The translations under genes and the position numbers were made by a program. A stretch of 64,000 nt of DNA from Archegozetes longisetosus (lineage: Eukaryota > Arthropoda > Arachnida > Sarcoptiformes > Trhypochthoniidae): contig JAEMBT020000008.1 of NCBI GenBank assembly GCA_018873245.2, positions 14,929,172 through 14,993,171 on the forward strand, read 5' to 3'. Each line of letters starts with the position of its first letter. Position 1 is the first letter of the stretch. This document shows positions 1 to 13,177 of this stretch, piece after piece. The notes under the pieces were generated by a model. It was given only the letters and a program-made list of their open reading frames with translations. It did not search any database and had not been told where the DNA came from.

Positions 1-16
1 TATTGGAACAAAAGCA

Positions 17-321
17 ATGCTGGTGAAGATGTGGCATTGTGTGTCAAACTTTAGATTGTACTCATCAATAGTGTTTCTTGTGAATGTTAATATTGTTGCT
101 GTATTTGATCAATCCAATGGAGGTGAGTATCAATACTGACTTTGCTGCCAGTTCTCACTTTTCTATCACTACTCACTCAACTTGTAGACAATCTTCTCTT
201 TTCTTCTACCAGTTATTATATGTTTCCTCTACTATCATATAAAGCCCAAGAGTATTACGCAATTTGTTATTAGTAACCAATTGATTAGCCTTCAAATACA
301 TATAGTTTTTAACGATCTTTG

Positions 322-360
<39 letters not shown>

Positions 361-3300
361 GATGCTATCATTTGGTCAAATTAACTGCTAATATAATTTT
401 GTATAACGATCTATGCAGTACTGATGATTGCAATCAAAATGATTAGTTTCCGTAAACAGAACTAATTGCAAAGATTTTATGGGTTCAATTACAGCGATAA
501 TACCATTGAACAAACTAGGATTGAGTTCAGCTGTTCACTCATAGAAACAATTAAGAAAGATTTTTATTAGAGCTTAAAATAGACTTAAAATAGTTGCATT
601 TATTGGTGAATGAGTGATTGAATAGGTTTGAGTAGAGATTTATTAGTTAATGATGGATAGAATAATAGGTTTGGAGTAGAGATCTATTAGTCAATAAGTA
701 ATAGTATAAAAGATTTTACTATTTTTCGACAGCTATACAATGTGATCAAACGTTGGACAGCCGTGTATCGAAGAATGGCACATTCACATCTCCTAACTAT
801 CCAGATCCATATCCTGCTAATGTTCATTGCTCCTATCATTTTAATGGACATGGAAAGGAAAGAGTACAAATTTTATTTACTGACTTCGATCTCTACAAAC
901 CTGACGATACCACTAGAGAGTAAGTGAAATATGTGAAAGATTCTGTGTTTTATTGCTCTGTAATAAAAACTTTGACTTTTAAAAACTAATACTTTTAAAA
1001 ACTAATACTTTCAATAACTAATACTCTCAATAACTTATGCTCCAAAGTATTAAATCTACTTTGAAGTTAGTTGAGCTGCAAATTTTGGAGTTAGTTCAGC
1101 TACAAATTTCTATATATTGAAAAGTCATGTTTAATACTTAATATAAGTATGAAATATTACAACTTCTTCTGATCAATTTCTCAGCTTACCCCTTGTCACT
1201 ATAATTAATGATACAAATTTTCAATTTACTTAGTTCTTCTCACCTCACATCACACTATCAGAGTTTGAAAAATTTATTTACTTTCATATCACTACTGAAA
1301 CTCTTGGCAACCTTTAAACTCAATTTGATTTGCTTAATGGCTTCTCTTCGATTTGGCTAATATGTTGGGAGAAGTAACTTATGTTACATTTCAATCAAAA
1401 CTTGTATAGTTAGGCATAAATGCAAAACTAAACTAATAAATCGTATTGAATGCATATATTTAGCATTTTAGCAAGCTTATATTTAGCATTTTTGCCAAAC
1501 TTATTCCTATAACTTGTACTGAATATTATCTTATTATTAAGAAAACATAATCTAACTCATACAAGTACATTATGCAATAGATGAATACTGTAATTTACAT
1601 ATAGTTCCTTATTGTGCGTAACATTTTCAGACAGAGAATGGTCTATAGATAATTTAGAAATAATGCTTTACATGTCCTCAGAGAAAAAGGTCTTTTTTGC
1701 ATCATATTAACTCTACTGAGCTATTAATATACTCTAACAAAGCATTCAAATTATCATTTCTTTCCAACTGTTTCCAGTTGTGATGCAGCCGATACTGTAA
1801 TGGTCTTTATCACTATCAATGGCCAGAAAGAAAGAGTCGATAATTTTTGCGGCAACGATCTTCCACCACAACTAATGTCGAACGGGCCCTCTTTAACCGC
1901 TGAATTTAAAAGCTTACATTCAACTGATTATGTGAAGGGATTTCGAGCAATTTATCGATTCGTTACAAGTAAGTGGTTTTGGTTGTATCTTTAAATTTAG
2001 ATTTACTATTGCTGCTCACTTTGTCTCAACTATGTTTCCATTGGTGGGTCAGATAGAGAATCCAATAAATGATCTTATATATCGAGCTCTTTTTAAGACA
2101 TATGTCACATCGTAAGGTTATTAATTTAATGCCTTTCGATAGTGATCTTGTTTAATGATCAAAATGAACAATAATTAAGATATTTTAGTTGATATTATAG
2201 TCTGAAAATAATAAATTCATTCAATGACAGATGAAGTTGTGATATAAATTTCGATAAGTATATACCCATTACAATATACAACTAAAAATAAATTCAAACC
2301 AGAACCAGAACTGTTAGATCGATGTTTAGAGCTGAGTTGAAACAATAAATTAAGCATAAAATAGATGGGATTGAGAAACATAAAAATAATCCCAAGTATA
2401 TGAAAGGCGAGTATAATATGTAATGAAGTGATAAGAGAAAAGTGTTGTACTATTGTTAGAAATGTTGATGAAAGGCAACCATTAATGACCATTAATGTTT
2501 TGATAGTATAACACCAAATAAATTCTACCTTACTCCAATATTTTTCTATCAATAATTAATCCCATCTAATAATCCTGCCAAACCAACTCCTATTCTCTCT
2601 GTTTATCACTAGTAGGAGTAGTTATTCTGTAATAATTCGTTGTAAACACTGGTCCTGAGTCCACATCAAATGCTTAATCTTCATGCTTGAGAAATCAGCT
2701 TTTGATCCTCTATATAATCGCTTTATGTGAATATTCCTCAATAAACGTTAATGAACACAATATAAATTACAGTTTATTATTATAGTCATTCTTTAGGATA
2801 TAATTGCTAAACAATTAAATTCTATTAAGAATTTTTCGTTGAATAACCAAACAATTTATAAGAATAGAGTTGGGTTTGAATCGATAGCTAGAGTTAGAGT
2901 CAGGCATTCTATTGAAGTACCGATCTGAGTGTTGATGTCTCGCGCCTTCTGTATCATTAGTGACACGGAAAATGGTCGTGTTATTGAGTCGCTGAGCGCA
3001 CTATCGTTTTTAGGACAGTTCTGTTATCTACTAAATGCCAATACTCATGAACTGCAAGTTTTTATCTCAAACAAGTAGTCATTCGAGTGATTGCTATTCT
3101 GTAGAAGTTAGAATCTAACTATCCGTGAATTCTGTGCCAATTCTCTATCCACGAATTGTGCGCCAATTCTCTATCCGCAAATTTTGTGCCAATTCTGTGT
3201 GTGGAAAGAGATGAAAATTAAGGAACATATATATGGTAAGTTTAAGTCATGTTTTAAACATAAATGAGAAATTCTAGTGACTTAAGCTGTTTTTTAGTTG

Positions 3301-6300
3301 CAAACCAATTATGGCTTGCAATTGAATTTCACTTTCACTCATCTCTCTCCCTAAAAAAGCTCTTCATCGGCATTATGAAAGCTCTTCTTCTGCATTATTA
3401 TTCCTGAGTAGAACCTATTCCTTCATTTAATTACTTGGTGTAAGGCTTTAACGAGAAAGAAAAGATTAATTTGTTCACTTGTCCACAACTAGTAATTAAA
3501 TATTATCCAGAATTAGCATCAAACCAAAGCTCTATTCACGCTCTTCTGTCTTGTTAAGCATTTATTTTTGATAAACGCACTAATTTTTCAAACAGACTGC
3601 TCCTAATTTTAATATTCAATCAATTAATTTAGAAAATTTTACAACTTCTTCACTAACTTTAAGACGAGGATCAGTCATATCATAACTTTACGCAGTTTTA
3701 AGCTTCGAAAATCAACTTTAGTTCTGATACGTTTTGCGTGATTAAATGTATAGTTCAACAAAATTGTATAAGATATAAGCTTTCAACTTTCCCCAGGCTG
3801 TTTGAAAATTAAAATTTATTTACTTCAATTATTTATTTGGCATTGATTTCAACTTTAACTTTTAAATGCAGTTTCTATCTGTTGTACTATTGCGTTAGAA
3901 TTTGAGCGATCAATACTTATCAGAGTCGGAAAATAATTACATAAAAATGAGCCAAAACTAGATAAGTCCAACACTCAATGTTAAGAAAAGATCCTAGAAG
4001 TTTCAGGTTTCACCAATTCAAATGCTTTGAGCGTCTTTTAGTTCAACATCAAAAGACTATTATTATTCAAATATTACTTTTTTATAGTTGATTTGAGCAA
4101 TTTTACAGTTTAGCCTAAAAGGCAACATATATTGAAACCGAGAATCAGATTTGCACCCGAGTTCTCCAAAGACTCAACAAAATTGCATTAGAGAAATCTC
4201 ATTAAATATACTTTTCAGTTGAGTCTAAATGGTTGCCTATTCGCTAGCCTTAAGATGACTAATTGATCGATAGGCAAGAAATAAATACAGAGAAAGGTCG
4301 AAAGAAATGAAACCACAATCAATTTATAACTCAATAATCGCTTTATGGTATCAATCAATCTAGTAGTATTTTATTGGTTTGACTCCAGATTTTGCACTTA
4401 TGAAAAATTGTAATCCACTTATAAATAATCGTGAATATGAATAAAATTAGGATGAAATTTTAATATTACCATAGAGTGTCACGTATAGTTGATTCCCTTT
4501 TTTATTAGTTTTGCATATTCTAAGAGAGCATTCATTGCATTACTGATACAAAAGCTATTTCGCTTCAATAATATTTCTCAATAATATTCCTCAATAATAT
4601 TCTGGTTCCAAATTCTATCTGCATATAGTATATCGATTTCTATGAATTCTCCAAAAAATTTTATGATAAATAAACACTTCAGCCTTGAGCTGACAAATAC
4701 GATCAAGTCAAATAGTTTTATATAATACCACTGTCTGACTAACTTTACTCAAAAATAGGATTTGCAAACTTTCAATCAAATCGTTTTTGAAATATTATAC
4801 TCTGTATGACACCAGTAATAACATAGCAGTGTGTTTACGGATGATGTCCTATTAAATTGCGCTCCAAGTTATTATTTTGTGCATTGACTTTGGAAAATGA
4901 ATATTGATCTGTTCGGAGTCGTAATTATTAATACTCTCATAGAGTTGACTAACTGTTCGTAAACATTTTTTATACCCTTTTTATATCCTTCTATACATTT
5001 TATCTTCTTTTATGCACATAACACTGATTCAAAGTGATTTAATTTTATGAAATTTAACTGCATGTTCAAATCAGATTAAATGTCAAATGAAATAAGCCTA
5101 CTATCACAAAATCGTAATCAAATTTGATCTTTTGCACGAACAGATAGAGAGTTCAGTAATTTTATTGTGCTTTAAATTTGGTTTAATCTGAAGTTTATTT
5201 GCTCAGGAGTCAGATAAAATTGGCTTGAACATGTTTACATGTTTTACCTTGTCCATTCCATCAAATCAAGATGATCCTTTTGTTTACGAGTTCGTATTTA
5301 TTTTATAATTAAGTTTATTTGTAAAATTGACTTCCTCTCAATAAAAACAGAGTCAATTCAAACTTACTTTCAGTTTTGTAGTTTAGTTATCACAGCTTTT
5401 ATTTGTGATTAAACTCAAATACTTTGGTTTCATTTATTTTCAAAGTTTGTACAGTGTGTCCAAGAAGCTCGATTACTAAAAGATAGGCTTTGTTTGTTGA
5501 ACGAGACCAATAATGTAAATGACCTATCGTCAGTAGGACTTTTGGATATACAACAGTTCACACTCACAAACATTACTGAATTAGCTTAATTTTATGCTCT
5601 ACAATACTTCCATGAATCCAAACTTGAACATCAATCGCAATAATGGAGCTTTGGATTTTTTCTGTCAACTTGGTTTAGGCTAGCGTTGGTAGAGATACAT
5701 GTACAGTATATTACATGATGCATGTAAAATACACAGACTATGTATCCGTCAGTGTATTTTTCTATTACCATGATCTATGTCTTGGTTGAATCAAATGTAT
5801 TTTCACAAAAAATTGGCTTAGAAGTCTTGAAATGATCAAAAGAAGATCTAAATATTGATAACTAGGCTAGGCAAAGCGTGATATAAGGCTTTATATAATA
5901 ACCATACAACTCTAATTTACAGGAGGGCGGTCAGGATAAACCACCCTATACTACATGAATATCAAAAAGCTATAGAAAAGTACATGTATAATGTAGTATG
6001 ATACGCATCCGAAAATTTTTTCACGTATTTTGTCAACACTAGTCCAACTATATGTTTAGTTAAGAAAACAACTTAATACTTTTCAGATACATCTGAGAAC
6101 TTTTGTAACTTATAATGGTGTCAGACGTCAAAATCACAAGAGAAAACTTTTATGAAAACCTTTTATTTAGATATCGTTTATCTAGAGAAGAAACTTGAGA
6201 AAAATCAAAGTTTCTTGTATGACTTTCATTGATATTGAGAGAGTTAATTTATAGTAAATTTACTTTTGTTAACTTGTGTTTGCTCTTAAATTGTAAATGA

Positions 6301-6907
6301 AAAAATTGGAACAATTTTTATATTATCATAAAATGCGTATTAACCTAGTTCTCAAACCTTAGCAAATATAAAACAGTAAAATTTGCAGAAGTTATGAGGT
6401 CCGATATAATTATCCCTAACTTACACTATATTATATTAAATTAACTAACATTATGTTAGATTTGAGTTTTGCTAAAATGAAAATTTACATAAGACACTTA
6501 ATGTAATTTTGCTCTTTACAGAGACACATAAATTAATTCAATTTGAAGCAGAAACTACTGAACTAAAACACTTAAAAAACATTTTTAATAAAGGATGAGT
6601 GTGCAACAAATCAATTTGAGGTCTAATTTGGAGCAAAAAAGTTGTCAGGCATAAATGATTTCAAGTTAAGGCATCAATTATGGCTAAAATTAACTTTTGT
6701 TAAAATGGTATCTTTGCATCAAATGGTTGTTATGCTTTTATATTTGATTAGTATTATTTTGTGCCATTAGATGAAAATATAAGTATATTTTAATTATAAG
6801 CGCTTCGCTGCTTTAAAACTTTCCATTTCAAACTAGTTCTTAATTAAAGCGACAACAATTAGTCTAATCGAATAAATCTTTTGTAAATGTTTTATTTCTC
6901 TTTAGAG

Positions 6908-6938
<31 letters not shown>

Positions 6939-9038
6939 AGAAATGTATGTAGCTTTCCACTGAATCGAACAATTGAATTATAGCAACAATTATTAGCGTT
7001 TTTGTCAATTTTTCAGTGTTTTCTGTAGCTCAAAATGCAGCTTGAGATCATTTGGGCTTTAGCTTGATTTTTGCGTATGAATCATGAAATACTAATTGCA
7101 GACAAAACCAATTTACAAATCTTAATCGATTACGAGTCTTTATTCTTATGAGAATAGTCTGTAAAAGTTGGCTAAAACAATCAAATTAAGGCTCCGACGA
7201 TATGTATAAAGTTTAGTTTTACTGTTTTCGTATTTAATAAAGTGTTATTGCTGTATAGTCTGAATTTGCCATATAAATTCATACTTAGAGTTAAAAAACT
7301 AAAACTGTAAAACTGAACTATTCTATTCGGCAACTTGTCACATACTCAATAAGTCGATAACTCCCTAAACCAACAGAAAGAGCAACTATAATTGATGAAA
7401 AATGTTTATTTTGGATATACTGATATATAAAAAGGCAAATAAGTTGATTGCAGGAATGAAGCGTTATATTCTATACTGATTGATTCATAGAAAACAATCC
7501 AGAAACTAATCCATCATAGTACAAGTGAATGCAGATTCTATAATATATGACTAGGTCTCATCTTTGCTCCTAAAAATACTCTCATTAGAAGTGCACTTCA
7601 ACCACCATGAACAGCCCAAAGTTATTGATTCATTTTTGAGTCTATTTTTTGATAGCATATACGTTTACATTAACATGAATTTTCAGTTTAAAACTAATAT
7701 TTTCAATTTTGAAGCTTGAAGTATGACAGAGTTTTGATAAAAATTTAAATTAGTATTTCTCTGTTTGGTTATACTGAAAATTTGGTTAAACTACTTAAGC
7801 AAAACTAATTAAGCCAAACCGTTCTCAATTAAGAGTAAAAACACTAACTTTCAATTTAAAATTATGTTTACATTTACACTAATATTATAAGCTTTAGTCA
7901 GCTTCAAATGACTCCACTTCTAGTCACAACACGACTGACTAGGCTTTGAAGGCTTCAAAATTTGATTATATTTTCTTTTGAAGTAGTAACATTCTCATCA
8001 AGTCCATCTCAATGTTATTCTTTTAGCATGTATCGCATCTACAGTTTATGTTTAATGAAAATATGTAAATGTTATACAAAAGAGTCGAAAGATTTAACTG
8101 AAATCCAACCTTACCAAACTGAATATTTAGAATATGTCTGGAAACACAGTTGAATCCGTACTATAAGTAACTATGAATTTAATTTATTTCACAATGATTA
8201 ATAGTGATGTGACAATAAAATAATATATGTTTATTGCAGACTTTGGAATTACTTCTGGAAGGCAAGACTCGCAATCAGGTACAAATGGATTCAATTTGAA
8301 AAATTCAAACTCATTTCAATGATGTTTGAGTGAAGTTATAATGAGAAAAAGTATTAAATCTGTTTTGTATTCTATAGTGTGTGGATTTGTGTTTAATAGT
8401 ACCGAAAAGTCTAATGGCTCCTTTACATCTCCCAACTATCCAGGTTTGAGCCCCAATAGCATTAAGGTTAAGCTGAAATTCGAAATAATTCAATTGACTT
8501 TTGTTATAGGTCTCTATCCGCGAGACACTGAATGCCATTATTTTTTCTACGGGAATGCATCAGAAAGAGTTCACATTACGTTCGCTTACTTTGATGTTGA
8601 AGGAGTGACGCCGTCAGTTAATTCTTAGAATAATCTTAGAATATTCTTAGAATAATCTTTTGCTTTTCTTCAATCAAATTCAAACCATTTCTAAATTACT
8701 TTGCCTCAAAACACTAACTTAATATATGCCTTTTTCTCAATCTATTATGCATGAGGTTTACCAAAATCTTAATTCTGTCTTAAATCTCTCCCAACTTTTC
8801 TTCGCTTCTAACTATCCATTTATTTAATCAAATGATTTTCTGTCAACAATTCACTACTCATTTGCGCGATATTTGCATTGAAGTTCAGTATTAATTTACT
8901 TTTACAAACATTTCAAATTGATTTTATGGACTATATTAATGATTGAAGGAAGAATCGATACAGAAATCATTATTAAGTGCCATTACAGTAACCAATGAGT
9001 TGATTGTTTCAACTCATTGGTATTTCTGTAATTGCAAC

Positions 9039-9074
<36 letters not shown>

Positions 9075-10633
9075 TTTTAATATTACCTCCTGCTTCAAGT
9101 TTATTTGACTTATAAATAATCGATTTGAATGCTGAAAATGTTTCAGAATAAGCATCTCATGCATTAGTCATTGTGATTGCATCGAAGCACAAAATACTGT
9201 CTTATATAAAAACTCGTAATATCAGCAGAATATCATATTTTCAAAACCTGAATTGCTTTACAACTCGTTAAAATTCTGTCATTTAAGTTATGAAATTATA
9301 TTTTGAAAATGAAGAGAAGTTGAATTTTGTTTATGTTTAGCTGTTATATGATTGCCGATCGCATTATTCTAAGTTAACTTTTATGTGCAAGACTAAAATG
9401 AGAGCACTTTAAGTACTGTCAGCACGATCTACAACTACAAAAGAATCGAATGGGAATAAGAAAATTACTAAATTCCTTCCCAACTACATTAAACATTGAG
9501 AATATCAATAAAAAATCTTATCTCAACGGCTGCATTCCAGTCTTGCACTTACGTGTTAAACATAACGGAATTAATTTTTTGGTTCACGCCAAACAAAAAA
9601 CAACAAATAATAAAAACAAGAAACAAATTCAATTCTTTCTTTCATGTAGTCTTTGAAGACATTGAACATAAGATTCGTGTCTTCAATTTAGCTATAGCTT
9701 TCATCCTAACAACTCTTTATCCGTATTCTGACCACTTTTTGGTTGATGTTTTTTAATGCAAATGTCTCTCTTGGGAAGTGAACTTTTGTTTTGACAGAAT
9801 TAAAATCATCTAAAGAAAGGCTTAGAAAACTGTTGATTTCATAAAAGAGTATAGAAATAAGTTCTCTTTAGAGACGTCAGAATTAAACCAAAATGAGTTA
9901 ACTGCAGAAACGGTACTTTGTGTTTGATTACAAAGTTAGATCTGTATAAATATCCTGAGGAACTGCACAAAACTTATCCAATTAAGAAGTTAAGCATATT
10001 TGACGTCTTCTAAATTAGCTTATTCTTAGGGAAATGCTTATCTTAGGAAATGAATATAACAAATGAATATAACAAATGAATACAATACTGCACTAATAAG
10101 ATGCAAATATGATAGAAATATGAAATTTATTTAGTTTTATACTGAAAATGTTGTATAAGAAAACTATAAGAAATTTTGTATAGTTATTATAAATTGTATT
10201 TTGATGTATAAAACATTTATATTTATAGCTGCACTACAGAGACTGCGAGCGATTACGTTGAATTCTCAAACTATCGAACAGTAGATCGAAAGCTATCTCG
10301 ACACTGCGGTTTGAAACAACCCAAGACAGTAGACTCAGAGGGAGACTTTTACAGAATAACCTTTAAATCTAATGATAGATTTGATGGAACTGGTTTTGAA
10401 GCTTTCTATCAGTTTAGGAGCCAAGAGGGTATATATCAATTACTTACGCCTACTTCTTATTGTCAAATATTATTCCCTTTATTTAGATCTGTCCTTCTTT
10501 TCAATCACTTCTAATTTATTATGTTTCAGATGCTTTTACTGTCAAAAAAATGAGAGGGACTTCACTCTCGAGCCGGAGTGTCTGCTATCCCTCACTCATG
10601 ATGGCGTTAATTGTGATATCAAAGTTATTTTAA
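17..10633 (+). CDS. Gene A: two-CUB-domain protein, suppressor-of-lurcher (SOL-1-like) family
   Basis: Eight exons assembled by eye: 17-122, 733-919, 1778-1968, 8240-8278, 8378-8443, 8510-8612, 10229-10428, 10530-10633. All junctions are GT/AG, the phases agree and the total is 996 nt, giving 331 aa. Exon 1 encodes a signal peptide (hydrophobic SSIVFLVNVNIVAVF); it is open to the window edge, so the start could lie upstream of ATG 17. CUB1 spans about residues 39-160 (NGTFTSPNYPDPYP, then GKERVQILFTDFD). A 14-residue linker follows. CUB2 spans about 176-292 (NGSFTSPNYPGLYPRDTECH, then FDGTGFEAFYQF). Each domain has the usual four cysteines. The last exon encodes a Ser-rich stretch and a short hydrophobic end (PSLMMALIVISKLF), possibly a membrane or GPI-type tail. 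The donor after GVTP (gtcagt) is weak but supported by paralogue B, whose exon there is also 103 nt. Arthropod relatives are annotated as suppressor of lurcher protein, by family a glutamate-receptor auxiliary; the role here is inferred. Confidence 0.87.
324..356. repeat. (TC)n microsatellite in intron 1 of gene A
   Basis: About 16 uninterrupted TC units, pyrimidine on the sense strand of gene A. Confidence 0.95.
970..1042. repeat. Degenerate short tandem repeat in intron 2 of gene A
   Basis: About four imperfect copies of a unit like aaaaactaatactttt (later ones caataactaatactct), spacing about 16-18 bp. It lies just downstream of the exon ending at 919. No function is visible. Confidence 0.6.
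3120..3197. repeat. Tandem repeat, 3 x 26 bp
   Basis: Three adjacent 26-bp units at 3120-3145, 3146-3171 and 3172-3197, each close to tatccgNgaattNtgtgcc followed by aattctc. Differences are substitutions only and the length is exactly kept. It lies in intron 3 of gene A. Confidence 0.88.
6910..6938. repeat. (TC)n microsatellite in intron 3 of gene A
   Basis: About 14 TC units, pyrimidine on the sense strand of gene A. Confidence 0.95.
8982..9032. repeat. Strong inverted repeat / hairpin
   Basis: A perfect 13-bp stem (accaatgagttga at 8991-9003 with tcaactcattggt at 9009-9021) closes a 5-nt loop. After a small internal bulge a second 7-bp stem follows (attacag at 8982-8988 with ctgtaat at 9026-9032). 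Total 20 paired bases. It lies in the intron between the CUB2 exons of gene A (8613-10228), just before an (AAT)n run. Confidence 0.85.
9039..9071. repeat. (AAT)n microsatellite
   Basis: About 11 AAT units in an intron of gene A, directly 3' of the hairpin at 8982-9032. Confidence 0.95.
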
Positions 10634-13153
10634 TTCACCAGTCATTAGACAACACCGATATTTCTAATTAATTCAATTTTCAACATTCTATTCATTTATT
10701 CCACCGAACCATCGTTTCGATCATGTTCAATGATCTTCAATGGTCTCCAATGATCTCTAACAATCTTAAGTGAAAAGTTGTGATTTTGTTTGAGAAAAAT
10801 TCTGTACTTCCAAAACCGAAGTGCCTCAGATTGTTATACCATTTTGATAGTGAAATACAAGATGGAACTACTGGATGTGTGTAGAATGTGCTTCTCCTCT
10901 GATCAACTAAGTCATACTTATTATTACTTTCTATTGAGCCAACTGTTAGAACAGGAGAGTTATGTCAAATAATTGATCGCCACAACCATTAAAAGAGTTG
11001 AATTTATATGATAGTTGTCTCACAGTTAGACTTTTGTAAAATGATTTAAAGTCAATATGAATAATGAAGTGTTGACTCGACTATTGAAAACGTTTTAATC
11101 ACTTATAGTAAACTCGCAATCAAATGATTAATATTTAGCATTTTTAGAGTAATAATTGATAAAATAATTATTTTCATCTGTATATAAAATTGCATTTATA
11201 TAAGATAAAGTGTTAATTTCAATTATTTAATAACCTTTCACAACTTGTTTGTTGAGGAAAAGCTCAAATCATTCTTTCAAATGTCTAATCACTTTAGTAT
11301 TATATTTGTTCTAACTTTAAACCTATTTAGTCATCTATTATCACTGTAAATTTTTAGTTTTTCCAGATCAACATAAATCGCATTTTTTTAAATTTTCCAA
11401 TTTTTAATTTTTCAAATTTTTAGTTCATTACCAAACATAAACTCAATTTTAGCCATAGTTTCAATGCGTTCAATATAATTGGCTAACAGTTACTTAAGTT
11501 GAAAAAATAATTGAAAATTTCAACTTTCAATTGAATGATTGGAAGGAATGAGTTGTTTTTACAAGAAAGCTGATAGCAATTAATTAGTTATGAAAGTAAA
11601 TAAGGAAATGAGAAGAGATTATATAGAGTATTGATTAAAAAGAGCGCTCGTCCGACAAAGAGATTTGTAGGGGTCATAAGCAGTTAGGGTTTACACGAAT
11701 TGACTTCTCACGGGAAATAAACAAATCAGAAGATGTCTGTTAAGTATCTTCTTTCATACTTTTTCATTATGGCTTCCAGTTATGAAAGAAAACTTAAAAG
11801 CAAAGAGGAAATAACTCAACCTTATTATCTAATTCTGTATCTACATTCCATAACTTTGTAATCTCTGATAGCAACCAGACGCGGCTTGTTGTCATGGCAT
11901 GTTTTTTATCAGATCATAATATCTTCAGATGTTAACAAATTCATAGAATGTTCATCTTAGTAATGAAGCAAATTAGAAATCAAATTTGATAGCAAACTCA
12001 TGCTCACGACTAGCTTTTCGTGTTGCTACCACAGATCACAAAGTTCGAAAGTGTAGGTCATATTTAATGGCAAATTATTAGCGGAGAGGTTGGCATTGAT
12101 TTGTTTGAATCTAACAAAAGAGTACAAGAAATGCAATAGAAAGAGGCATTCCATTAAGAACTTAAAAATGTTTCGGTTTGAGGTGAGTGGACCTGAAACT
12201 TGTTTTGAATGTGAAAAGCCAAAAAGCCCACTGCTGTCAAACAATCAGCGGCTATCAGCTCAGCTAAAAAGCATAGCGGGGGAGAAAACGGCAAAATTAG
12301 GTGAGAGAAGATGTAAATGGGGCTGATTTTTGTTGCGCAGGTGAGAAAACCGTGACGGAGCAGACTTTGAAAATAGTTTCAGGCTGAAAATCAGATCACA
12401 GGTTACGCCCCGTATCGTCAAATTGACCACCATTTGCTGTCAGACTTTATTAATTTGATTTTCAAAACAAAACAATAATAAATGCTATTCAGTTCTCATT
12501 TTTGTCAAACTGGCTATAAACTGATTCATAAAACGGATAATTAATGCTTAGACTTTTCCATTGCTGGCGGGATTGAAAAACGAATAAATCATTTGATTGT
12601 ATTCGAAGTAAACTAGAAAATTATAGCCCTAAGCAACTCATAAAACTGCTTATTAGCAGATGAAGTTTTTGCCAACTGATCACTCTAGTTATTTAACAAA
12701 GGCCCTGGATTTTTAGCTCAATGTACCCAAAGTAACATAACTTTATGTATAGTTATGTCGATGCTATTGACTGAATACAAGAACCAATAGTAATAATGAG
12801 AAGAATCTGAGAAAAAGCTGAAATTTTCAGCTTTGATAAGATTCGGTTATTATACAAATAGTTGTAAATGCATTAGAGAGATAGGCGTTAATGCACTAAA
12901 ATGGAAAAGAGATCGCATCATCAAAACCTAATTATAAAGATGGAGAGTGTGAAAAGTGTATGATAGGGGGTTAATATTGCCTCAGGCTTAATGGCGGGAT
13001 ATTTGATGGTGATTTTGAAAAAGCAGCGCCTGTTATCAGCAAATTCATCACTCAAAAAACACTACCAGGATTTCACTCTATAGATAATAGTATGCTTTGC
13101 TCATAGAAATACGTGACACAAAAGTGCCCTTAAATTTCTCTTTTCTAAACTCG

Positions 13154-13177
13154 TCTCTCTCTCTCTCTCTCTCTCTC
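13154..13177. repeat. (TC)n microsatellite
   Basis: About 12 TC units in intergenic DNA between gene A and frizzled. Confidence 0.93.

Larger units (their letters stand above)
1969..8239 (+). other. Intron 3 of gene A (6.3 kb)
   Basis: AT-rich non-coding sequence between the CUB1 exon and the 39-nt linker exon. It holds the 3 x 26 bp tandem repeat at 3120-3197 and a (TC)n run at 6910-6938. The open frame at 2217-2552 (-) has low-complexity composition and no splice support. I see no nested gene. Confidence 0.7.

Noticed and set aside
12090-12326. 78-codon open frame in a GC-richer patch, with CFEC
   Set aside because: The start is not ATG, no domain is recognisable and there are no convincing splice sites. 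It could be an unrecognised transcript, but this is not supportable.
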